Positions 6,773-11,894 of a stretch of DNA of 11,894 nucleotides are shown here, piece by piece. Every line of letters starts with the position of its first letter. The first letter of the stretch is position 1. The position numbers and the translations under genes are program-made. The notes beneath the pieces are model-generated. The model was not told where the DNA came from, made no database searches, and worked only from the letters and a program-made list of their open reading frames with translations. Where the stretch lies: contig JAUHYS010000038.1 of assembly GCA_030426445.1 (NCBI GenBank), forward strand, positions 1 to 11,894, given 5' to 3'. This stretch comes from a bacterium. Lineage in GTDB: Bacteria; UBA10199; DSSB01.

Positions 6773-6841
6773 GCGCCTCGCATCTGAGTATTTTTGAACC
6801 CTCTCTAACTTGAGGCTTCTGCAATCCTACTAGATTTCACT

Positions 6842-8017
6842 TCAAGTATAGATTAAATACGGTTTTCTCAGTTTTAAAAAGCTGGCTTTTTCTTCTTCCC
6901 AAGAGGCCTTGATTTTTTTAAGCGATTCGCCTTTTTCAATATCCAGTCGTAAATTTTCGTTACCCGCTAATAAATCAATGGCGGGAATATCCTGAACAAA
7001 TTCGTAAGCCCGGTGCCGCCACTGAAACTGATGGGGATAAAGTTCGTAAATGGCTTTGAGTATGGCTACACCAGTGATGAGAGGCTCAAAGGCCTTGCGA
7101 CGAGTGACATGAATTTGAGCACCTCCACAAATTTGACCCGCACATTTTTGAAAACCCGGTTTAAAATGAACGGGGCGAAAGCGTACACCCGGAAGACGAA
7201 ATTCTTTTAAGCGTTTGACGAGTTTTTCGCTATCGATGAAGGGAGCTCCAAAGATTTCAAAGGGGCGGGTGGTGCCACGGCCTTCGCTGAGCTCGGTGCC
7301 CTCTAATAAACACATTCCCGGGTACACGACAGCGGTTTCGACCGTGGGCATATTGGGGCTGGGTAGAACCCAGGGGGTTTTTATTTCATCGGCATAGCGC
7401 CGGCGATGCCAGCCTTTCATAGGAATCACGCTTAGTTGACATTTAAGATGAAAGGCTTCGCGAAAAAGTTGTGCGAGTTCTCCAATTGTCATGCCATGCC
7501 GATTGGCAAGAGGAAAATGACCTACAAAACTTCGAAATCTTTCACTCACTAAGTTGCCTTCGACTTGATGGCCATTTATGGGATTGGGTCTGTCTAGAAC
7601 CACAACATGCGTGCTAGTCTGCATGGCGACTTCCATGCAAAAAGCCAGCGTGTAAATAAAGGTATAATAGCGCGATCCGATATCTTGCAGATCGCAAACC
7701 AAGACTTCGATATTATCTAACCAGGATTTTTGAGGTTTTAGACTTTCGTAAGTGGAGCCATATAAGCTGTAAACTTTGGGATCATCTCCTTTGGACTTTT
7801 CTGATGACTCGATGCCTTCCATATCTTGGGCATAGCCATCAAAGCCATGCTCGGGACCAAATAAGGCTTGGATATGAGCACCCGATTCTTTTTTAAAGAT
7901 TTCTAGAATGTGTCGATATTGTTTATCTATGCTTGCTGGATGAGCCAGGATGCCCAAACGCTTGCCTTTAAAGAGTTTAGGGTGATTTCTGATGACATGA
8001 TCTAGTCCAATTTGCAT
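6842..8017 (-). CDS. Exo-beta-N-acetylmuramidase NamZ-like protein (DUF1343)
   Basis: A 391-residue protein spanning the whole DUF1343 family, whose characterised member is Bacillus subtilis NamZ. That enzyme removes terminal MurNAc from the non-reducing end of peptidoglycan glycans. Conserved blocks in order are GILAHPAS (22-29), FGPEHGF (53-59), CDLQDIGSRYYTF (108-120), DRPNPING (142-149), RHGMTIGELA (173-182), PSPNMPT (219-225) and EGTELSEGRGTTRPFEIFGAP (239-259). There is no signal peptide: the protein starts directly at the family core, so it should be cytoplasmic, whereas several homologues are exported. That suits recycling of imported muropeptide sugars more than wall trimming. It is preceded by the SIS-domain isomerase gene with a 57-base gap. 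The SD is weak (AAGG about 12 bases upstream); an in-frame stop just upstream fixes the ATG. Confidence 0.9.
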   Translation of the reverse strand: MQIGLDHVIRNHPKLFKGKRLGILAHPASIDKQYRHILEIFKKESGAHIQALFGPEHGFDGYAQDMEGIESSEKSKGDDPKVYSLYGSTYESLKPQKSWLDNIEVLVCDLQDIGSRYYTFIYTLAFCMEVAMQTSTHVVVLDRPNPINGHQVEGNLVSERFRSFVGHFPLANRHGMTIGELAQLFREAFHLKCQLSVIPMKGWHRRRYADEIKTPWVLPSPNMPTVETAVVYPGMCLLEGTELSEGRGTTRPFEIFGAPFIDSEKLVKRLKEFRLPGVRFRPVHFKPGFQKCAGQICGGAQIHVTRRKAFEPLITGVAILKAIYELYPHQFQWRHRAYEFVQDIPAIDLLAGNENLRLDIEKGESLKKIKASWEEEKASFLKLRKPYLIYT

Positions 8018-8074
8018 AAAGTCTAACTACCTTTTCGATGCAGAAAGGCAAGAATTTATGTAGAATAGAGTGGC

Positions 8075-9106
8075 TTAAACGGCCTGGGCTTTTAAATGGA
8101 GGAAAGTGCTTTCTGTTTCCAAACTAAAGTCAGCTTGTGTACCCAGTTTTTTTTTAAAATCTTCTACAATGGGAACGGCAGCCGGGTCGACTTGGTAGGC
8201 TTGAGCAAGGTAATAACTGGCATAGTCTGCAACCTGTAAACTAGAGAAAATCACTTGTAGTGGATTGTTTCCTTTGATTTCTAAGCAGTAAATTGGGATT
8301 TCTTCTCCTAAAATATCCTCAAAAACCTGCATGCGTTGATGAATACGTGGGTCCATAACCGGACTTTTAAGTAGGACAATGGCAGCTGGCATGAGCATTT
8401 GTGTCCAACCGACCATTTCGTTATGGTTGAGCTCAGGAAAGACATTATAAAAAGCCGGGATTTTGCAATTTTCGTTAAACTTGATTTTCCAGTTTCGACA
8501 GGTTCCACTTAAATGCTGAGGCCCATGAATAATGGGAACGCGGGCTCTTAAAAATTGCGAAAGTTTTTTGCCCTCTGCTTCAAAGGTATTTTGGTTTTGT
8601 TGTAAAAATAGGCGTAAATTGTTTAGAGCATCCCTTTGATCTGGACAGCGCCCCAGTCGGTAAAGAACCGCTAAAAGTGAAGCGAGAAAATAACCCAGAG
8701 CGCAGCGGGGTTGAATACAAGTCGGGATTTCAATATAGGGAAAACCATACATTTGTGCCAATTGCCTTAGTTTGCCACTATGTCCCATACAAATGATGGG
8801 AATGCCTTTTTCTAAGGCTTGATAAAAAACCGCCAGGACTTCCTCGGTGTTTCCAGAATAGGAAGCGCAGATCAATAAATCTTGCGAGTTTGCATAGTCA
8901 GGTAAATCATAGTCTATTAGAGGGCGGAGTGGGTCTTCAAGTTGTATATAGTCATGGAGAATATCTAAGGTCAGGGCACTGCCTCCCATGGCCGAAAAAA
9001 AGAGATGTCGGGGTTTCCATGATTGAATGAGGGACCAAGGTGTTTCCAGGCTTCTTTGCCAGCTTGAAACAAACTGTTCCGACAGATTTTTGATTTCCTG
9101 GTAAAT
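8075..9106 (-). CDS. Bifunctional phosphoglucose/phosphomannose isomerase-type SIS protein, probable ATT start
   Basis: Two SIS domains of the bifunctional phosphoglucose/phosphomannose isomerase family, which interconverts glucose-6-P or mannose-6-P with fructose-6-P. With the proposed start the protein has 343 residues. The first strand and loop LFFSAMGGSAL (about 35-45), SYSGNTEE (82-89), QPRCALGY (about 132-139), KFNENCK (about 209-215) and the family hallmark PELNHNE (224-230) are visible; the Glu in that last motif is the expected catalytic base. The frame is open back to a TGA near 9130 but holds no ATG, GTG or TTG before Met40, which lies inside the phosphosugar loop. ATT at 9106-9104 follows a GGAG by 8 bases, the same geometry as the rps/rpm genes, and restores the family's N-terminal length. 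The gene lies 20 bases after the surface-protein stop and before namZ. Confidence 0.75.
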   Translation of the reverse strand: MYQEIKNLSEQFVSSWQRSLETPWSLIQSWKPRHLFFSAMGGSALTLDILHDYIQLEDPLRPLIDYDLPDYANSQDLLICASYSGNTEEVLAVFYQALEKGIPIICMGHSGKLRQLAQMYGFPYIEIPTCIQPRCALGYFLASLLAVLYRLGRCPDQRDALNNLRLFLQQNQNTFEAEGKKLSQFLRARVPIIHGPQHLSGTCRNWKIKFNENCKIPAFYNVFPELNHNEMVGWTQMLMPAAIVLLKSPVMDPRIHQRMQVFEDILGEEIPIYCLEIKGNNPLQVIFSSLQVADYASYYLAQAYQVDPAAVPIVEDFKKKLGTQADFSLETESTFLHLKAQAV

Positions 9107-9114
9107 TTTTTTTT

Positions 9115-9118
9115 CTCC
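9115..9118 (-). promoter_or_regulatory. Ribosome binding site that supports the ATT start
   Basis: GGAG on the minus strand, followed by eight A residues and then ATT (9106-9104). Three ribosomal genes in this window use the same GGAG plus 8-base gap before ATG, so this site points to ATT as the initiator. Confidence 0.5.
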
Positions 9119-9126
9119 GTGAAGTC

Positions 9127-9879
9127 TTAGTCAACTCGGGCCTTTTTTATGGCCAGAATGAAGCATAAGACGGAAAACCCAATCCAGGTCAAGTGAAAGT
9201 TTGAGATTGGGAAAGAGGAACCCAATGAACAGCCTCCTCCAGTGTCGGGATCTGGTGTCGGGTATATGGGATCGTCATAAAGGTTTCCGTGATCAGGGAT
9301 GGATCCACCTACTCCTTCTTGACTAAACCCTGGAGCTACTGCTTCGGGAGCTTCGCCAGCCGAAATAACGACCTCAATACCTTGAGGGGGTGCAATATAA
9401 GTATCGGGATCGTCTCCTCCAGAAAAAGTAATATTCTCACCATTGACCCGAATAAGCTGAATGGTCGGGCTATTATCAAAGCCGGTTGTAAAAATAAATA
9501 AATTAGGGGTTTTTAGTCCTGATAGATTGACATCGCCGTTTTCTGAAGTAACACTAAAGGTTTCTCCATTTAATCCGTCAGTATTCAGGACTAAGGTATT
9601 AGCTGAAACGTTAATAGTTAAACGCAAAGGCACTGCGTCATCCATTTGAATAAAAAAACTTTCTTCAAAGCTTAGATTATAAATGAGCGGCTCATTATTA
9701 TCATCAACATCGATAGTAATAAAATCTGTGAACTCAGCTATGTCTGGATTAAGTTTCATAAAGAAAAAATCGCCAGTTTGGAGCTGGATTTCCGCACTAT
9801 GAGAGAAAGAGCTAAGAATAGTAATCGATGAGAACAGTAATAACGAACAGAGGTTTTTAAACACTTTTTTTAGAAACAT
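9127..9879 (-). CDS. Secreted protein with Cys-containing C-terminal anchor-like tail
   Basis: A 250-residue protein that I do not recognise as a family. Residues 1-29 are a signal peptide (MFLKKVFKNL, a hydrophobic Leu/Ser stretch, SHSA before Glu30). Residues 30-170 are rich in alternating hydrophobic and polar residues, look beta-sheet, and contain many Asp/Asn. A low-complexity Gly/Pro/Asp linker (185-214) precedes the tail: GGGCSLG (214-220, Cys217), a hydrophobic helix (about 229-244) and terminal KKARVD. Gly-rich stretch, single Cys, helix, then basic residues resembles MYXO-CTERM and related Cys-containing sorting tails processed by rhomboid- or CAAX-protease-like sortases. That resemblance is by layout only, and a plain membrane anchor is the alternative. 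A strong SD (GGGAG) precedes the ATG and a good promoter lies at 9969-9997. It heads the minus-strand run with the isomerase and namZ. Confidence 0.75.
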   Translation of the reverse strand: MFLKKVFKNLCSLLLFSSITILSSFSHSAEIQLQTGDFFFMKLNPDIAEFTDFITIDVDDNNEPLIYNLSFEESFFIQMDDAVPLRLTINVSANTLVLNTDGLNGETFSVTSENGDVNLSGLKTPNLFIFTTGFDNSPTIQLIRVNGENITFSGGDDPDTYIAPPQGIEVVISAGEAPEAVAPGFSQEGVGGSIPDHGNLYDDPIYPTPDPDTGGGCSLGSSFPISNFHLTWIGFSVLCFILAIKKARVD

Positions 9880-9968
9880 TATTTTCTCCCTTGGTATTAA
9901 AAATATGCGGAGTACTTGTCATTGACTCTCATAGTTCATCTAAAGAGAAGCCTAATAAAAAACGATAC

Positions 9969-9997
9969 ATTTTAAGAGTATTTTTGTGATAAATCAA
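9969..9997 (-). promoter_or_regulatory. Promoter of the surface-protein / isomerase / namZ run
   Basis: On the minus strand, -35 TTGATT (9997-9992) and -10 TAAAAT (9974-9969) are separated by exactly 17 bases. Transcription should begin near 9962, giving a leader of about 80 bases before ATG 9879. It lies immediately after the end of the YchJ-like gene. Confidence 0.65.
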
Positions 9998-10015
9998 GAC
10001 CAAGTGCGTTATAAA

Positions 10016-10459
10016 TTATGCGGCTTGCGCACAACATTTTTTATATTTTTTTCCACTTCCGCAAGGGCAAGGGTCATTACGGCCTACTTTAGGCTTTTCG
10101 CGTTGATAAGTTTTAGCTTTGGGAAAAGTCGAATCAAAGTAATACCATTTTCCCTCGTGCAAACGAAATAAGGCTTTTTCTTCGTGCTCGATCGGCTCCT
10201 CGTTGTCTTTTTCTTGATAGCGCACCGTAAAAGTAATCCAGGTATGTTCTGCTTCGTTTTCCTCTTTTTCAACCTCAAGTCCCAGCCACTTGGAATTATT
10301 AGCCCAAGCTTCAATGTCCTTACGCTCGTGTTGATTGCGTGATTCTGGGTGAGTGGTTTCAACGATAAAATCAATATTGCCGTCTTTAAATGCTTGATAA
10401 CGGGTTTCTAAAAGCTCGCGAGCACTTTGTGGCCAGGGTTTTTGGTTTTCTTCTGACAT
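10016..10459 (-). CDS. YchJ-like SEC-C motif protein
   Basis: A 147-residue protein of the YchJ (UPF0225) type. Residues 12-115 match its NTF2-like central domain: LLETRYQAFKDGNIDFIVETTHPES, SKWLGLEVE, WITFTVRYQ, and EGKWYYFDSTFP. The C-terminus carries the SEC-C zinc motif GRNDPCPCGSGKKYKKCC (126-143), with Cys131, Cys133, Cys142 and Cys143 as ligands. E. coli YchJ has a second SEC-C motif at its N-terminus; here that is missing and replaced by a short polar start. SEC-C motifs bind zinc and, as in SecA, can contact SecB or ribosomes, but the role of YchJ is unknown. An SD (AAGGAG) lies 5 bases before the ATG, and a well-spaced promoter sits just upstream (10491-10519). It looks monocistronic. 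Confidence 0.88.
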   Translation of the reverse strand: MSEENQKPWPQSARELLETRYQAFKDGNIDFIVETTHPESRNQHERKDIEAWANNSKWLGLEVEKEENEAEHTWITFTVRYQEKDNEEPIEHEEKALFRLHEGKWYYFDSTFPKAKTYQREKPKVGRNDPCPCGSGKKYKKCCAQAA

Positions 10460-10490
10460 TTTTTCTCCTTAAAGCGGATTGTGCGAGTTT

Positions 10491-10519
10491 CTTATATTGG
10501 AGAATGGGATTTAAATCAA
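10491..10519 (-). promoter_or_regulatory. Promoter of the YchJ-like gene
   Basis: On the minus strand, -35 TTGATT (10519-10514) and -10 TATAAG (10496-10491) are separated by 17 bases. The predicted start near 10484 gives a leader of about 25 bases containing the AAGGAG SD. The -35 hexamer is identical to that of the promoter at 9969-9997. Confidence 0.65.
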
Positions 10520-10560
10520 AAGTTTTTATATAGTGAATAGCCTAAATATGTTTCCATTTT

Positions 10561-10600
10561 TTTACAATTTTCAAATTTTATTTGAAAATTGTAAATTTTT
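10561..10600 (+). repeat. Perfect 15-base inverted repeat with T tract
   Basis: TTTACAATTTTCAAA (10561-10575) and its exact reverse complement TTTGAAAATTGTAAA (10581-10595) flank a five-base loop and are followed by TTTTT. On the plus strand this has the form of an intrinsic terminator with an unusually AT-rich stem, but no plus-strand gene ends here. On the minus strand, downstream of the 327-residue gene, the hairpin is followed by A residues, so it is not a standard terminator for that gene. An operator, an mRNA 3' stabiliser or a mobile-element remnant are other possibilities. Confidence 0.7.
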
Positions 10601-10627
10601 GTCTGTTTTTGTTATTCTGTGGCTAGC

Positions 10628-10667
10628 TTAAGATCACCAAATCATTGTGGTGGATGATTTAAGATCA
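10628..10667. repeat. Nested direct and inverted repeats
   Basis: TTAAGATCA occurs at 10628-10636 and 10659-10667. Between the copies lie two overlapping inverted repeats that cannot both form: AAATCAT (10639-10645) / ATGATTT (10654-10660) and CACCA (10635-10639) / TGGTG (10648-10652). No T tract follows on either strand, so it is not an obvious terminator. The role is unknown. Confidence 0.5.
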
Positions 10668-10694
10668 GGGGGAATTGACAACAGCACGTTCAGA

Positions 10695-11678
10695 CTAGTT
10701 AGCGGATCCTTCATATAGACTATCTCGATAAGCCCGGGCTGCTTTTTCAGATTCAAAACCAATCAATTTTTCTCCATCGTTCTCAACAATATAATAAAGT
10801 TGATTTTTTGGATCATAGCCGATGGTACCGGGTGTCTCTTTATTGGTATTAAAGTAAGACTCATCTGCCGCAGCCGTAGCGGGTACCAGGGCAGTTGCCG
10901 TTCCTGCAGATGTCACCACGCCTACAACCCAGACTCCAACTATGACAAGTAAAGCTACATCTCCAACTTGGGTATGGTGAGAAATCGGATCAGCCGCTAT
11001 ATATTTTTTTGCACTCCATTCAGGAAGCTCCCAATGGCCTGGACCCACGGGCATGCCATCGCCATTTTTTTCACCCTTCCATACTGGGTACTTTCTATAA
11101 CCTCCGTCCCAAACTTCAGCGCCGTCAAAAACACCAGGTGCTTTTACACCGGGTAGATGGACCACTTTTTTCCCATCCCATATTGGGATTCTTGGATCGC
11201 TTTCAATTTGTTCAGGTATGGGCTTATCCAAGGTATTTTGTGGACTCCCTTTATTAGCTTTTTCTTTTGCTTTGCGTATTCTTTCTCTTCCCTCTTCAAG
11301 AATATCTGTGAGCTTTTTTATGGGCGGTTTTGGGTTTTGAGCCCCTGATCCATTCGTGCCATGGGTACCTGGCTTTGTCCCATTACCATTACTGGGCTGT
11401 GCGGTTTTTCCTCCATTACCGGAGGAAGTAGGTGTTTTGCTAGTGCCCGTTTTGCTATTTCCAGACTTTGCTTGCCCCTGCTTGGCTTCTGCGGCTTTTT
11501 TGGCTCGTACTCGGGCTTTCCCTTTTTCAAGAATATCTCTTAAACTATATTTAGGATGAGATGTAGTAGGTGTTCCTTGTGGTTGAGGCGAGGTCTGTAC
11601 TTTTGTACCTCCACTTCCGCCTGAATTTCCCGGGGTTGTTATCAAAAAATTGGCTAGTGATGAAATGGGTGTAACCAT
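10695..11678 (-). CDS. Unrecognised low-complexity protein with two LxDILExGxxRxR motifs
   Basis: A 327-residue protein that I do not recognise. It has an SD (AAGGA) about 7 bases before the ATG and a good promoter upstream. Residues 13-42 and 69-120 are Gly/Ser/Thr/Pro/Asn-rich and look disordered. Two copies of a short helix motif punctuate them: SLRDILEKGKARVR (45-58) and KLTDILEEGRERIR (122-135), each followed by a basic Ala/Lys run. Residues 160-232 are Trp/Gly/Pro-rich (IPIWDGK, AEVWDGG, YPVWKGE). Residues 240-270 form one long hydrophobic, Val/Ala-rich segment, probably a membrane helix. A compact C-terminal part (285-325, YDPKNQLYYIVENDGEKLIGFESEKAARAYRDSL kept here as landmarks Y288 to L321) looks folded. 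No signal peptide is evident. The motif faintly resembles actin-binding WH2 segments, but that is speculation. It could be a secreted effector or an envelope-associated protein. Confidence 0.7.
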   Translation of the reverse strand: MVTPISSLANFLITTPGNSGGSGGTKVQTSPQPQGTPTTSHPKYSLRDILEKGKARVRAKKAAEAKQGQAKSGNSKTGTSKTPTSSGNGGKTAQPSNGNGTKPGTHGTNGSGAQNPKPPIKKLTDILEEGRERIRKAKEKANKGSPQNTLDKPIPEQIESDPRIPIWDGKKVVHLPGVKAPGVFDGAEVWDGGYRKYPVWKGEKNGDGMPVGPGHWELPEWSAKKYIAADPISHHTQVGDVALLVIVGVWVVGVVTSAGTATALVPATAAADESYFNTNKETPGTIGYDPKNQLYYIVENDGEKLIGFESEKAARAYRDSLYEGSAN

Positions 11679-11710
11679 GATTTTTCCTTATCCATGAAAC
11701 TTTTATGTTT

Positions 11711-11739
11711 TTTATACTACAGGGAAAATAAATAGTAAA
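11711..11739 (-). promoter_or_regulatory. Promoter of the 327-residue protein gene
   Basis: On the minus strand, -35 TTTACT (11739-11734) and -10 TATAAA (11716-11711) are separated by 17 bases. The predicted transcription start near 11704 leaves a leader of about 25 bases that includes the SD. Confidence 0.6.
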
Positions 11740-11758
11740 ACTTGTTACTTTAATGGGT

Positions 11759-11818
11759 TTATCGGCGAATCAGTAAAAAAGTTGCTGATAAGTTTTATTT
11801 GGCAGCATATTTTTTTTG
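11759..11818 (+). promoter_or_regulatory. Two competing hairpins with a T8 tract
   Basis: On the plus strand TTATCGGC (11759-11766) can pair with GCTGATAA (11784-11791). Alternatively TGCTGATAA (11783-11791) can pair with TTAT (11795-11798) and CAGCA (11803-11807), directly before TAT and a run of T. The two pairings share the same middle segment, as in attenuators. A very short ORF start (ATG 11865 with AAAAGG upstream) follows. No plus-strand promoter was recognised, so this is tentative. Confidence 0.25.
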
Positions 11819-11864
11819 GGGAAAACATCAAGGTGGCATAGGGCTTGATAAATAAAAGGTTAAA

Positions 11865-11891
11865 ATGAGAAAGCTTTTTTTGTTTTTTTAA
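11865..11891 (+). other. Possible aborted or leader ORF at the right edge
   Basis: ATG 11865 follows AAAAGG (11854-11859) at a normal SD distance and encodes MRKLFLFF before TAA at 11889-11891. The peptide looks like the first residues of a signal peptide. The stop falls at the end of a run of seven T, so loss of one T, real or from a sequencing error, would keep the frame open beyond the window. Nothing more can be said without the adjoining sequence. Confidence 0.2.
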
Positions 11892-11894
11892 AGG

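Noticed and set aside
6773..6841. Terminator between the convergent rpmE2 and namZ-like genes
   Set aside because: GCCTC/GAGGC arms exist, but they are separated by more than 30 bases and lack a following T tract, so no terminator can be supported.
8952..9134. TTG-initiated minus-strand ORF covering the isomerase N-terminal region in another frame
   Set aside because: Its translation has no recognisable motif, while the neighbouring frame carries the conserved phosphosugar loop. It matters only as a possible donor frame if slippage occurs in the A9 run.
10968..11559. Several plus-strand ORFs of 60-80 codons across the 327-residue gene
   Set aside because: They are antisense frames of a low-complexity Gly/Ser/Lys-rich gene, have no SD in common with neighbours, and overlap each other.

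Overview
The window is AT-rich, dense bacterial sequence with clear Shine-Dalgarno (SD) sites and sigma70-type promoters. Two lipobox lipoproteins, and a secreted protein ending in a Gly-rich/Cys/membrane-helix/basic tail, point to a Gram-negative with an elaborate envelope. Together with the bifunctional phosphoglucose/phosphomannose isomerase family, they would fit a deltaproteobacterial-type lineage (Myxococcota, Desulfobacterota or Bdellovibrionota in the broad sense). That placement is inference: there is no rRNA or other strong phylogenetic marker here.

Layout. Bases 1-2021 (minus strand) hold a likely operon: small Ig-like lipoprotein, MTA/SAH-nucleosidase-like protein, then a larger lipoprotein that runs off the left edge. 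Bases 2201-4754 (plus) hold hemL (tetrapyrrole synthesis) and a patatin-like phospholipase. Bases 4780-5521 (plus) hold a compact Phd-type antitoxin / PIN-domain toxin operon with its own promoter, and the promoter spacing suggests a leaderless mRNA. Bases 5652-6772 (plus) hold four small ribosomal protein genes, L33, S18, L28 and type B L31. None carries a zinc-binding Cys cluster, so this looks like a zinc-sparing ribosomal protein operon.

Bases 6842-9879 (minus) hold a surface protein with the Cys-containing C-terminal tail, a sugar-phosphate isomerase of the SIS family whose best start codon is ATT, and a NamZ-type (DUF1343) exo-N-acetylmuramidase homologue without a signal peptide. Bases 10016-10459 (minus) hold a YchJ-like SEC-C protein. 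Bases 10695-11678 (minus) hold an unrecognised low-complexity protein with two copies of an LxDILExGxxRxR motif and one hydrophobic segment. The intergenic DNA on both sides of that gene contains unusual inverted repeats.

Most of the window is conventional chromosome. I found no CRISPR array, insertion sequence, phage module or tRNA, and no convincing new multigene system. The points most worth a second look are the zinc-independent ribosomal operon, the non-AUG start of the isomerase, the leaderless antitoxin with an operator-like repeat over its promoter, the Cys-CTERM-like protein, and the repeat protein with its flanking hairpins.
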